From positions 62,001 through 126,000 of the forward strand of contig JAZTXK010000048.1 in assembly GCA_045636385.1 (NCBI GenBank): a stretch of DNA of 64,000 bases. Direction: 5' to 3'. Position 1 is the stretch's first letter. Each line of letters starts with the position of its first letter. Below, piece after piece: positions 42,534-51,073 of this stretch. Made by a program: the position numbers and the translations under genes. The DNA comes from CAG-390 sp045636385 (lineage in GTDB: Bacteria > Bacillota > Clostridia > Oscillospirales > CAG-272). The notes below the pieces were generated by a model that saw only the letters and a list, made by a program, of their open reading frames with translations, was not told where the DNA came from and did not search any database.

Positions 42534-43550
42534 TCACAGTTGTTCGGTACAAAGTGCGATCAGATCGGAAAGCGAGGCTGTTGCAAGACACTCTACGGTA
42601 TCTGACGCGCCATAGTAAATTTTGACCGTTTCGTCATCCTCAAGGATCATACCGCCGGGGAAGATGACGTTCTGTCTGAAGCCCTCGTCGGTTTCAAATG
42701 GCAATTCGGGGGCGATCAAGGGCTCTTTCGACATTCCGATCACCTTTGTCGGATCTTCAAGGTCGAGCAGCATAATGCCGGCTGTGTATCGTTTATCCCA
42801 CGAGGGTTCCCAACCGTTTTTACCTCTGCCCGCCTGACGGTCGACCGCGTGGAAGGTTGTAAGCCAGCCGTACTTTGTTTTGATGGGCGGTGCCGCCGGA
42901 CCGATCTTATCGTTTGCAAAAGGAACGTGTTCAACGCCCATTACCAGCTCTGTGTCCCCCCAATATTTTAAGTCGGGAGATCTTGATGCCCAAATGTCGA
43001 AGCGATCCTTTCCGCCTCTGGAATAAACGGTAAAGGGACGCTCGAGGCGCACGTACATACCTCCGATACGCTCGGGAAACAGAACCATATTGCGATTGTC
43101 GGGAGCACTTACACTCAGAATATTGAAGCAATCGAGGGAATCGTTAATATCGGCGATGACACCGCGGATTCCGTGACGGGTATCCGTTGCAAGACAAAGA
43201 TAGAGCTTATCATCAATGACGGTCAGACGCGGGTCGTAATAACGGCGCACGTCGCTCTCCTTCGGTAGGCTCGCGCTGTCGAAAAGAGGCTTTTCGCGGA
43301 CGGTCCAATGAACACCGTCGTCGCTTTCGGCAACACCGAGCAGGGTTCCCGGCTTTTTGACGGGCGGCCATACGTTTTCCTCAAAATTGTAGTCATCGCG
43401 GAAAATCATAATGTATTTTCCGTGGTACTTGGTAACGCCTGCGTTGAACACGAGGGAAGCGTTATAGGGGATGTCATTTCTCGTGAGTATCGGTTTTTCT
43501 ATTTTTTTGATGCAGGAAGCAGTATAGAGAGGTGGTGTAAAGATCGCCAT
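42534..43550 (-). CDS. GH130-like glycoside phosphorylase/hydrolase
   Basis: 338 aa from the ATG at 43550 with AAGGAG 11 nt upstream. The five-bladed propeller has 'YNASLVFNAGVTKYHGKYI', 'MIFRDDYNFEENVW', 'YYDPRLTVIDDKLYLCLAT', 'GPAAPPIKTKYGWLTTFH' and 'PGGMILEDDETVKIYYGASD', all typical of GH130 (beta-mannoside phosphorylases and relatives). It likely phosphorolyses beta-mannosyl oligosaccharides in the cytoplasm. The following GH-like gene starts 15 nt later. It is divergent from the AraC regulator. Confidence 0.88.
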   Translation of the reverse strand: MAIFTPPLYTASCIKKIEKPILTRNDIPYNASLVFNAGVTKYHGKYIMIFRDDYNFEENVWPPVKKPGTLLGVAESDDGVHWTVREKPLFDSASLPKESDVRRYYDPRLTVIDDKLYLCLATDTRHGIRGVIADINDSLDCFNILSVSAPDNRNMVLFPERIGGMYVRLERPFTVYSRGGKDRFDIWASRSPDLKYWGDTELVMGVEHVPFANDKIGPAAPPIKTKYGWLTTFHAVDRQAGRGKNGWEPSWDKRYTAGIMLLDLEDPTKVIGMSKEPLIAPELPFETDEGFRQNVIFPGGMILEDDETVKIYYGASDTVECLATASLSDLIALCTEQL

Positions 43551-43676
43551 TGAGGAGTTCTCCTTATATTTTTTATCATTATAGCATTTTTTCATCGATT
43601 TGTCATTTTGATTGTTTTTATAATATTGCAAATATTATGATTTTAGATTAAAATATAGCATATTTTCGAAAATTTC

Positions 43677-43705
43677 TTGCATTTATTCTTGTAATATGCT
43701 ATAAT
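43677..43705 (+). promoter_or_regulatory. Promoter of the AraC-family regulator
   Basis: TTGCAT (43677-43682), 17-nt spacer, TATAAT (43700-43705). The A/T-rich 43560-43676 stretch between the divergent genes likely holds the regulator's own sites. Confidence 0.75.
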
Positions 43706-43730
43706 AAGCTCAATGCAGGAGGTGACGGCG

Positions 43731-44549
43731 ATGCACGAAATGGGAATGTTAAAAAGCTACAGAGATGCGCAGATCATCAAGGATCACGGCGTGCGTTGCG
43801 CCGTCAACAAGCCGCTCGAGTTTCCGCTCCATCATCACGATTACTACGAGCTTGAGATCGTTGCCGAGGGAGAGCTGCTCCACGAATGTAACGGAAAAAG
43901 TATGATGCTTAAGAAAGGTGACGTCTATATCCTTTCCCCCAAGGACGTCCACCGCCTCGTCACCTTTCAAAAAACCAAAATATATAACCTTTGCATTTAT
44001 ACCGAGCAATGCAGCAAATCGATCGCAAGGCTCCTGCTCGACGAGGAATATCCGCGCTTCGGCAAGGTCGATGATGACGTAATGCAGGAGCTCGCCGCGA
44101 TGCACTCCGCCTTGCGGGACGTTCTGAGCTCGGACGGTCAATACCGCACGGCACGAACGTCGGCGCTTACGACTCTGCTTGCCTCTAGACTTTTCGAGAT
44201 GACCACCGCCGAGGTATCCTTGCAGACGGACCAATTCTACTCGACTATTGCGAAGGCAATGTCCTTTATCGAGGCGCACCTTGCAAATCCGATCACGCTT
44301 GAGGAGGTCGCGGCTGCCTCGGGATATTCACGAACATACTTCAGCCGTCTCTTCAAGGAGATCGTCGGAATCAATTTCAAGGATTACTTGGAGCATGAAC
44401 GCATTGAACTGGCAAGTGATCTTCTCGAAATTGAAGAAATGAGCATAACCGAAATCTCATATGCAGTTGGTTTTAACAGCTTTTCCTCCTTTTGGAGAGC
44501 CTTTAAAAAGCTCAAGGGAGTTTCCCCAAGGGAGTGGAGATCCCGATAA
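43731..44549 (+). CDS. AraC-family transcriptional regulator with cupin domain
   Basis: 272 aa from the ATG at 43731, which has GGAGGTG 7 nt upstream. The N-terminal cupin has 'FPLHHHDYYELEIVAEGE', 'GDVYILSPKDVH' and 'RLVTFQKTKIYNLC' for sugar binding. The C-terminal double HTH has 'ITLEEVAAASGYSRTYFSRL' and 'ITEISYAVGFNSFSSFW', ending 'GVSPREWRSR'. It is divergent from GH130 and is probably the activator of the flanking glycan genes. Confidence 0.92.
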   Translation: MHEMGMLKSYRDAQIIKDHGVRCAVNKPLEFPLHHHDYYELEIVAEGELLHECNGKSMMLKKGDVYILSPKDVHRLVTFQKTKIYNLCIYTEQCSKSIARLLLDEEYPRFGKVDDDVMQELAAMHSALRDVLSSDGQYRTARTSALTTLLASRLFEMTTAEVSLQTDQFYSTIAKAMSFIEAHLANPITLEEVAAASGYSRTYFSRLFKEIVGINFKDYLEHERIELASDLLEIEEMSITEISYAVGFNSFSSFWRAFKKLKGVSPREWRSR

Positions 44550-44589
44550 CTGCTTGTAGCCCACACGATGGCAAGATGCGGCTTGCTTT

Positions 44590-45068
44590 TAGTTCTCTTT
44601 TATACTTATAATAACTATTTCTAGAGCACCCACACAGCTTAATAACATCAGGGTCCTCAAGGCTACCGCCGAAGTCCTTACTGTGCTTTTGGATTATGGC
44701 TTTACACTCAAGTGATTTCTTAGTTATGAGGCTTGTACCTTTAGGGAGTCCTATATGGGCTCCCTTGTTTTTTGCTTCTCGCATGCCTTGGCTAATGCGT
44801 GTGTGTAGATCGTTGACCTCTTTTTCGGATTGCTCAAAAGCAGCTTTGATTTGTTCCTCAGCAAGAGCCATAAGGAAATTGTTTATAAGCTGGACATTGC
44901 CTTTGAAGAATTCATCCACAGCTCGATTGCCGGTTTCTATGTTGATACTCAACAAGTTGCTTTTGGAGTTTTCGTAAACTGATGTGTTAATCAGTGGCTC
45001 GTTCAAGAAGATAAGTGATATGCCCGACTCGTAGAGCTTCTTGTAGTCCTCAAAGACTTCGGTAGGTG
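44590..45068 (-). pseudogene. 5'-truncated serine recombinase copy
   Basis: Codons 75-230 of the island's serine recombinase at 7607 are repeated with few changes ('FEDYKKLYESGISLIFLNEP' to 'CGCSRNSYYKYKRELK'). The catalytic domain with Ser9, Arg66 and Arg69 is missing, and the original stop is lost, so the frame runs on into the neighbouring gene's antisense. Non-functional. Its 5' break lies exactly against the truncated glycosidase at 45070. Confidence 0.9.
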
Positions 45069-45069
45069 T

Positions 45070-45856
45070 GGCGGAGATAGTGATATTTGAAGTCGATAAT
45101 TTAATCATTGGACAAAGAATCGACTACGAGGTCGGCAAAGAAGGGTGTGCCCGCACCGTCGATAACCTCATGTTCTTGGAGACGGTCGGAATTATGCTTC
45201 GATTTGCTCGCTTGCTTGATGATACGGAGGCGGTCGAATTTTACGGGGGATTCTATAAGAAGCTTTCCGAAGCCTGCAAAAAGGCGTTTTGGAGTGAGGA
45301 CAAGGGGTGTATGATTGATTGCATTCGTCCAAATCGCTCTTCCGAGAGTATATCCGAGCTTATCAAAGCTTTGGCTTTGCTGCATCTGTTCGAGCCGCAC
45401 TCGTCCGAAGCGAAGGCGATCGTGAAGAACTTATTTGAAAAGGAGAACGATTTGGTCATCAGAGCCGATTTTTATTCCTCTTCTACCATCGTTCGTTCCT
45501 TGGTAAGGCACGGAAAAAGATCGCTCGCGCTTCGTCTTATGTTAAACCTCTATGCGGAAACTCTGTCGGAGGAAGCAGATGCGACAAGTACGTGGGAAAC
45601 GAGGAAATTGTTCCGCTACGACAACGACGGCAACATTGCGTGCCAGTATAGTGCCTGCCACGCGTGGGGAGCGGTTGGTCTTTTGCTCGGAGCCGAGCTT
45701 TTGGGCGGCGTGCACTATGAAAGCGGCACACCTGTACTGGAGGAAATAGCCACGATTTTGCCCTTCAATGCGGAATTTTGTATGACAAACGGTTGGACGC
45801 TGATCTGTAAAACGCAAAACGGCAAGCTGATTCGCCGGCTGATCCATGAAAGGTAA
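45070..45856 (+). pseudogene. C-terminal fragment of a six-hairpin glycosidase (GH78-like)
   Basis: About 250 codons with no credible start or RBS. The reading 'VGKEGCARTVDNLMFLETVG', 'FWSEDKGCMIDCI', 'RADFYSSSTIVRSLVRHGKR', 'YAETLSEEADATSTWE' and 'SACHAWGAVGLLLGAELLGG' is the (alpha/alpha)6-barrel C-terminus of alpha-L-rhamnosidase-like enzymes. The first two thirds of the gene are gone at the junction with the recombinase relic. A further 100 bp of decayed sequence follows (45857-45960). Confidence 0.75.
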
Positions 45857-45968
45857 TAGAGTAACCTTGCAAAGCTTGCCGTTAACGGGATCAATGGCAA
45901 AACCGCGTTCGATGCCAAAGAGTATGGATGCGAAATCGCCGCCAAGCTTCTTGATGAATTTAATCCTA

Positions 45969-45997
45969 TTGACAATTATGTGATTTTGATGTATAAT
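45969..45997 (+). promoter_or_regulatory. Promoter of the surface repeat protein
   Basis: TTGACA (45969-45974), 17-nt spacer, TATAAT (45992-45997), a perfect consensus 59 nt before the start. Confidence 0.85.
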
Positions 45998-46055
45998 TAT
46001 AAAAACGCTCTTACTAAAGAGATTTGAATCGATGACAAAGAAAGGAGATACTATA

Positions 46056-47057
46056 ATGAAAAGGCTTACGTTCAAGATACTTTACTATATAGCCGCATGT
46101 TTGTTAGTCATCTCTGCTTTTTGTCAGCTTGTTTGGCGTTTGAATTCTTGGCATTTAAGTTTGTCTGATCATGAACACGATTATAATTTCACAAACAGCG
46201 ACCTACACAACCATTGGCAACAATGCGAATGCGGGGAGATACAAAATCAAACTAAGCACAGCTTTACGCGGGATACAAATGACAAATATCATTGGGAATT
46301 TTGCAATTGCGGGCGCATCAAGGGCTATGAAATCCATAGTTTCGCATCGTGGAACATCATGACTGAAGCCTCAGAAGCCTCATCGGGCCTTAAAGGGAGT
46401 TCTTGCGATATCTGCGATTTTTACACTATCGATATCATCCCTAAAATTCCGCATGAGCATAATTATTCCGAAGAATGGAATTGGGATGAGCTCAATCATT
46501 GGCAAGAATGCGTTTGCGGAGAAAAGAATGCATCTATATCTCATAAGTATGGTGAATGGGTAGTAACCCAAGAGGCTACAATTCACGCAACCGGAATACA
46601 AGAGAATATTTGCGAAACTTGCCGATTCGTTATAATCGAAACCATTCCTCAGCTTCCTCACACGCATTCCTTTGACTCAAGCTGGGAAAAAGATGCAAGC
46701 AAGCATTGGCACCTGTGCTATTGCGGAGAAAAAAGCAATGTCGCTTCTCACTCATACGGAAGCTGGAAAACAACACGAGCCGCTACCATAAACGCTACCG
46801 GAGAACAGAAGCGTTCTTGTAATGATTGTAAGTTCACCGAAACCAAAACCATTCCGAAAATACCGCACACTCACTCCTACACCAACACATGGTTTAATGA
46901 CGAAAATGAGCATTGGAATCAGTGTTCTTCTTGCCATGATAGGATCAACATCTCAGCTCACACATTTAAAGAAACTACGTCAACGGATGCATCGAAAAAA
47001 CGAAAAATATGCACAGTGTGCAGTTATTGGCAAACAGAGAAAGCCACCGGCAATTGA
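46056..47057 (+). CDS. Membrane-anchored surface protein with Cys/His/Trp repeats
   Basis: 333 aa from the ATG at 46056 (AAAGGAGA upstream). A signal-anchor helix is at about 7-30. Four repeats of about 70 residues follow, each with an 'HTHSY...W' start, 'HW..C.CGEK', an 'SHSYG.W....A....G....C..C' middle and an 'IPKIP' end. The Cys pairs and His could bind metal or form disulphides. Such repeats occur in Firmicutes cell-surface proteins. The gene is convergent with the minus-strand cluster, sharing a terminator. Its function is unknown. Confidence 0.75.
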   Translation: MKRLTFKILYYIAACLLVISAFCQLVWRLNSWHLSLSDHEHDYNFTNSDLHNHWQQCECGEIQNQTKHSFTRDTNDKYHWEFCNCGRIKGYEIHSFASWNIMTEASEASSGLKGSSCDICDFYTIDIIPKIPHEHNYSEEWNWDELNHWQECVCGEKNASISHKYGEWVVTQEATIHATGIQENICETCRFVIIETIPQLPHTHSFDSSWEKDASKHWHLCYCGEKSNVASHSYGSWKTTRAATINATGEQKRSCNDCKFTETKTIPKIPHTHSYTNTWFNDENEHWNQCSSCHDRINISAHTFKETTSTDASKKRKICTVCSYWQTEKATGN

Positions 47058-47097
47058 TAACATTTGTGGGTGTCTTTGAACGTTTAGCAGCCGTTTT

Positions 47098-47152
47098 AAA
47101 AAAGCTAAAGCACTTCGCCTCGGTTCGAGGCAGAGTGCTTTAGCTTTTTATT
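47098..47152. terminator. Bidirectional terminator between convergent genes
   Basis: Stem AAAAAGCTAAAGCACT / AGTGCTTTAGCTTTTT with an inner CGCCTCG/CGAGGCA extension, T-rich on both outgoing sides. Confidence 0.92.
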
Positions 47153-47753
47153 ATAATACGGGTTTCTGTCTATCGATACGAGGCTGAAAAACAAAGCAAT
47201 CGAGTCCATTCTTTATATTTGAGAAACATCCGAGTATCGAACAGATGTAATCCAGATCGTAGATTTCCTTCTTGATAAAAAACATCATTGCTGCATCAAG
47301 ATCAAGCTCATAGTTTATTGCAAATCCCGCGGAATGAAGCAATTCCTCGGTTTGGTCGGTATCCAAACGCAGGGCAACTGCAATTGCAAATGCGTTACCG
47401 CGTTCAATATCCGGCATCTCGCCACTCATAATACGTCCCCATTTGGAGCTGCTGAATTTTGCTGCCTTATAAATATCCGACGCCTTGGGCATCTCGTCTT
47501 CGAATTTATTATATATGTGTTCCTTATCATTCATAAATTGATGGATCTTTCTTGCCAACGACATAGAAGCGGTATCGGGAGATCTTAAAAGAACCTTGTT
47601 GTCCTTCTCATCAATCACCTTTCGCATTGCAGTATTCCACAGCTCTGTAGCCATTATATCTGTGATGCTTTTATCGATTCGCTTAGGTGCTGAAAATATG
47701 CACCCATTAGCAGCATCTACCTCATAAGGGTCAAAATACTCCAATTTTCTCAT
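47151..47753 (-). CDS. Conflict-system-associated HTH-like protein
   Basis: 200 aa from the ATG at 47753 (AGAAGGAGAA upstream). The C-terminal half has 'KASDIYKAAKFSSSKWGRIM', 'RGNAFAIAVALRLDTDQTEE', 'LLHSAGFAINYELDLDAAMM' and 'FFIKKEIYDLDYICSIL'. This pattern recurs in Firmicutes proteins linked to Ter-type, macro-domain and other conflict operons and looks like a compact HTH plus helical tail. The N-terminal half is unassigned. It has its own promoter at 47805 and lies after the terminator of the ESCRT-like unit, so it is adjacent but separately transcribed. Confidence 0.65.
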   Translation of the reverse strand: MRKLEYFDPYEVDAANGCIFSAPKRIDKSITDIMATELWNTAMRKVIDEKDNKVLLRSPDTASMSLARKIHQFMNDKEHIYNKFEDEMPKASDIYKAAKFSSSKWGRIMSGEMPDIERGNAFAIAVALRLDTDQTEELLHSAGFAINYELDLDAAMMFFIKKEIYDLDYICSILGCFSNIKNGLDCFVFQPRIDRQKPVL

Positions 47754-47804
47754 ATTGATTCTCCTTCTAACACGAGCTTGAATTTTGCAAAACGCTATGG
47801 TAAT

Positions 47805-47833
47805 ATTGTAACACAATAAATAGCGTATTTCAA
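47805..47833 (-). promoter_or_regulatory. Promoter of the 200-aa HTH-like gene
   Basis: On the minus strand TTGAAA (47833-47828), 17-nt spacer, TACAAT (47810-47805). Confidence 0.7.
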
Positions 47834-47903
47834 TATCTTTCGAAGAAAAAATACAAAATATAATATATTCTCCGTAAATACATTGATTTTCCCGTCAACA
47901 AAC

Positions 47904-47936
47904 AAATGGCTGACTCTTATAGAATCAGCCATTTTC
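47904..47936 (-). terminator. Terminator ending the ESCRT-like transcription unit
   Basis: Stem AAATGGCTGA.TCT/AGA.TCAGCCATTT with a short loop, then TTGTTTG on the minus strand, 5 nt past the last stop codon. Confidence 0.78.
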
Positions 47937-47938
47937 AA

Positions 47939-48331
47939 TTAGATTGCAGTATACTCTAAAATCAAAGATTTGAGATCATTCGCGATCGCGATAAGCGTGC
48001 CATTGGTTATAGGATATTCAAAGGTCCAGCTTTCCTGCAAGAATTTCTTCTCTTCAACCAGCAATTCTCTTGCCTTCGCTTCAAAAACTCTTGCCTTGCG
48101 CCTGTCGCGCGAAGGGAGCATTTGAGATACGAGCTCAGCACATTCCTCTAAAATCTCCGCACATTGGTGACAGGTAAGGGCGAGACGATTATATTCATCA
48201 GCTTCTCCACCTGCGGATTTAGACAAAAACCATTTTTCGAGCTCCAGCGACTTATACTGTGCGGCACATACGTCTTCAGCAAGCCGCTCCTTGTTAATCA
48301 AATCGCAGTTTTTGGGGCTAAACAACATCAT
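47939..48331 (-). CDS. Small helical protein, last gene of the ESCRT-like unit
   Basis: 130 aa, nearly all helix. Residues 40-105 ('DEYNRLALTCHQCAEILEEC', 'SRDRRKARVFEAKARELLVE') could form an antiparallel three-helix bundle, perhaps a stand-alone MIT-like or adaptor domain, but no motif proves it. The start is preceded by AGGTGATAA. It lies 19 nt after the RuvB-like gene and just before a terminator. Confidence 0.65.
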   Translation of the reverse strand: MMLFSPKNCDLINKERLAEDVCAAQYKSLELEKWFLSKSAGGEADEYNRLALTCHQCAEILEECAELVSQMLPSRDRRKARVFEAKARELLVEEKKFLQESWTFEYPITNGTLIAIANDLKSLILEYTAI

Positions 48332-48350
48332 ATTTTATCACCTATCGTTT

Positions 48351-50018
48351 TTAGGTAGTTGGGTTGTACTCACTGCCTTCAACTTGAACAGTGGTAACTT
48401 CTATCGGATCGGTACTGTCCTCGTTGCCGATGGAAGGCAACTGACCTACCGTTACACCCTCACCGAAATCGTAATATCCATATTTCAAGTAGTCATCCGC
48501 CTTGGGGGTAAGATATCTTCCGCGAGATGTAACGCTTATAAAGCCGATCTTCATCAAGAAGGGTTCATATTCTTTAGTAAGGAGCTTGGGATCGAGATAT
48601 ACGCGAGCGGCAAGCGTTTCTTCGGAGAGGAAGCCCTTTGCCTCATCTGCGATCGCTCGAAGTATTCTTCTGTCCGTATCCTTGAGGCCGATTTTGTCTA
48701 TACCTCTGTCTTCAAAATACCGTTCTGCCATTTCAAGGGTTATAGTATCGGTATCAAGTGTGACTGCTTTAGTCTTCAGGCCTTTAATTACTGCTTCAAG
48801 CTCTCTGATAGAGCTGCGGCAACGGTTGATGCATGCATCTACGACAGCTTCCTCTGCATTAAGCTCCATAGCTCCGAGCTTGCTCTTGAAAATGCGGCGA
48901 AGCTCATCGCGAGTATAATCCTGAAGAACGAACGTAAGGTATCCGCAGCGGTCCTTGAGAGTTGAGATGATCGCATCGTAGTCAGTCGTAGCACCTATAA
49001 AGGTAAAGTCGGGGATCGGCACGCTTTTAGTGCCGCTTTCCGTAAGATAGCTGTATACACGGTCATTAAGAACGGTAAGCAAACTTGACTGAAGTTTTAC
49101 GGGCAGAGCGTGTATCTCATCAAGTGCGATCACCACGGGGCGATTGGCTTTGGATATATTGATGAAAAAGTCCTGAAAAAGCCGCTGGGATCTAACATCG
49201 TTCATAAGCGAGGTACAATCAATAAACTCAAAGTCTACGCCAAGCTCCTTGGCAACGAGCTTCATGATGGTGCTCTTACCAAGTCCTCTGTTGCCCAAAA
49301 GCAGGATATGATCAAGGTGCTTTTTGCCAAGCTTTTTAGCTGCCGCAATATCCTCCTTGAGTTTGCTGATAACGTGCGCCTGTCCGATGAATTCATCAAG
49401 ACAGCGAGGCGCCAAGGGGTTACCTTCGTAATAAATTATATCCGAGCCTTCCTGCCCTTGTGCGTCGGCGATCGGGGGCGTGCTATTCTCGGCATTGGCG
49501 GGAACGAGATCAGTGGAGGCGCCGTCAACCCCCTCAGAGGGCGCTTTATCCGTGTCCGACTCACCCTGTTCTGAAGTCGGTGTTTCCTTTTTGGGAGGAG
49601 GGGGCTCCAATCTTTTTCCCTTTTTGGAAGGCTTTTCATCCACATCCAAAATCGGTTTGATCGGAGCATCTCCTTCCGTAACAGGTACTTCGGGACATGC
49701 CTTGATATTGCCCTTACCTCTGCTAATATCAGCAAAGGAAGGCGTCACCTTGGAATCCAGAAGTCCGAAAAATGCCATAACCGTGCTATTATAAAAACCG
49801 TATCTTTTTAAAATATCGATAACGTTATCAATACTTTCATAAATATTCCGGCATTTTGCTCTTTCCATATAAGAAGGAGCCTCGGTATAAAGCTCCTTAC
49901 AATGATCCGAAATGCCACGAAGCATTTCAGCTGCTTCCTCTGCCTTGGCGGGGGAAGCTTCCTTCGCAAGATTTCTGGCTCCTACAAAAAGAGTTCTGAT
50001 CTGACTTAAGGTTTTCAT
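48351..50018 (-). CDS. RuvB-like AAA+ ATPase with N-terminal MIT-like bundle
   Basis: 555 aa from the ATG at 50018 (GGAG 7 nt ahead). Residues 1-76 form an MIT-like three-helix bundle ('SQIRTLFVGARNLAKEA', 'EAAEMLRGISDHCKELY', 'KCRNIYESIDNVIDILKRYG'). A Pro/Glu-rich linker runs to about 195. The AAA+ core follows RuvB closely: 'CLDEFIGQAHVISKLKEDI', Walker A 'GNRGLGKST' (242-250), Walker B 'VVIALDEIHALP', sensor 'FTFIGATTDYD', and a RuvB-type winged helix ('FLSEETLAARVYLDPKLLTK'). No RuvA gene is present and the N-extension is foreign to RuvB, so this is a paralogue. It may act as a second motor recruited by MIT-MIM contacts. Confidence 0.8.
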   Translation of the reverse strand: MKTLSQIRTLFVGARNLAKEASPAKAEEAAEMLRGISDHCKELYTEAPSYMERAKCRNIYESIDNVIDILKRYGFYNSTVMAFFGLLDSKVTPSFADISRGKGNIKACPEVPVTEGDAPIKPILDVDEKPSKKGKRLEPPPPKKETPTSEQGESDTDKAPSEGVDGASTDLVPANAENSTPPIADAQGQEGSDIIYYEGNPLAPRCLDEFIGQAHVISKLKEDIAAAKKLGKKHLDHILLLGNRGLGKSTIMKLVAKELGVDFEFIDCTSLMNDVRSQRLFQDFFINISKANRPVVIALDEIHALPVKLQSSLLTVLNDRVYSYLTESGTKSVPIPDFTFIGATTDYDAIISTLKDRCGYLTFVLQDYTRDELRRIFKSKLGAMELNAEEAVVDACINRCRSSIRELEAVIKGLKTKAVTLDTDTITLEMAERYFEDRGIDKIGLKDTDRRILRAIADEAKGFLSEETLAARVYLDPKLLTKEYEPFLMKIGFISVTSRGRYLTPKADDYLKYGYYDFGEGVTVGQLPSIGNEDSTDPIEVTTVQVEGSEYNPTT

Positions 50019-50059
50019 TTTGGTCTCCATTTTTATATTTAGCTTAGTTTATATAACGC

Positions 50060-51055
50060 TTAAACCATGCTTCCAAATCCCCATTTGGAGAGAAGCTTTC
50101 GAATATTCTCTGCCGTGGTAGCATTGGAAAGTCCCGTGGCTTTAATGTGTGTCGTGCCGATCACTTGTCCGACGGTAGAGGATTTATGGATGCCGATACA
50201 TTCTCCATCTCTGTTAAAAACAGGAGCTCCACTATCGCCGTTATTTGAGGGAGCTGTATACACGAGGTCGTCATCGTCACTCGAATGTGCAAATTTTACG
50301 TTTCCGGACACCGGCGCCAAACCAAAGTTAAGTCCATTACCTATAAGCATCATTGCGATGCCGGGACGAACCTGGCAATAATCTTTAATAAGCGGTACAA
50401 ATGGTGTTCTGCCATTAAAGTTCTTTATCTTCAAAAGAGCTAAATCGAATTTTTTGTCGGCTTTAACAAACTCCGCCTCACATTTGATTGTTCCATCACC
50501 GTTTTTCACCGATATGCAGGTTGCTCGTTTGGAGCCCTCGTGGATAACGTGATGGTTTGTAAGGAAGTACCCGTCGGAAGTGATGAAAAAGCCGCTTCCA
50601 ACACTCGAATGTGCTTGTACCACCAGTGTCGCCGGAGAGCATTTTTCAAACACATCCGCCACCCAATCGACATCTTCGCCGGGAGAGCTCGGTTTTACGT
50701 GAATAGGTGATTTAAGTGTGGGGGAGAGGCGCTCACCTGATGCATCAATGGGCTTGCTCGCTTTCTTCTCGTCTGCAATCGGTGAAGGCAACGAAACTTT
50801 AGTTGCACCTTTTAATATTGCCTTCTTAACTTCGGCAGTAATTCCGTATTTGGTTATAATTGCCGCGAACGTATCGTACCTGTCCGCCTCGGCAATAAGC
50901 AATGCTTTGTCGGAATAAGACTCTATCTGCCATCGGATTTCTCGCAAGGACTTTGCATAGAGTATAGCATACGATCTGGCGTTAGAGGCATCGCCTACAT
51001 CAAGGTGTTTTCTGAACTGATTGCGGTAATATTCAAGTTGTTCGGAATAAAGCAT
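50060..51055 (-). CDS. Trypsin-like serine protease with N-terminal MIT-like bundle
   Basis: 331 aa, no signal peptide, so cytoplasmic. Residues 1-70 form a helical bundle ('LEYYRNQFRKHLDVGDASNA', 'YAILYAKSLREIRWQIES', 'DKALLIAEADRYDTFAAII') resembling MIT domains. A linker to about 130 precedes an HtrA/S1C-like protease with H169 ('FLTNHHVIHEG'), D204 ('KKFDLALLKI') and S275 ('SNNGDSGAPVF'). No PDZ domain is present. The gene sits between the two AAA+ ATPases and 18 nt after the Vps4-like gene. It could cleave polymer subunits or clients delivered by the ATPases. Confidence 0.82.
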   Translation of the reverse strand: MLYSEQLEYYRNQFRKHLDVGDASNARSYAILYAKSLREIRWQIESYSDKALLIAEADRYDTFAAIITKYGITAEVKKAILKGATKVSLPSPIADEKKASKPIDASGERLSPTLKSPIHVKPSSPGEDVDWVADVFEKCSPATLVVQAHSSVGSGFFITSDGYFLTNHHVIHEGSKRATCISVKNGDGTIKCEAEFVKADKKFDLALLKIKNFNGRTPFVPLIKDYCQVRPGIAMMLIGNGLNFGLAPVSGNVKFAHSSDDDDLVYTAPSNNGDSGAPVFNRDGECIGIHKSSTVGQVIGTTHIKATGLSNATTAENIRKLLSKWGFGSMV

Positions 51056-51073
51056 TGTAAAACTCCGATCTGT

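Noticed and set aside
44512..45108. Functional 198-aa recombinase
   Set aside because: It lacks the catalytic serine domain, and both its ends are read-through into neighbouring sequence.
48351..50018. Housekeeping RuvB Holliday-junction helicase
   Set aside because: The core is RuvB-like, but a 190-residue N-terminal extension, absence of ruvA and the surrounding genes point to a specialised paralogue.
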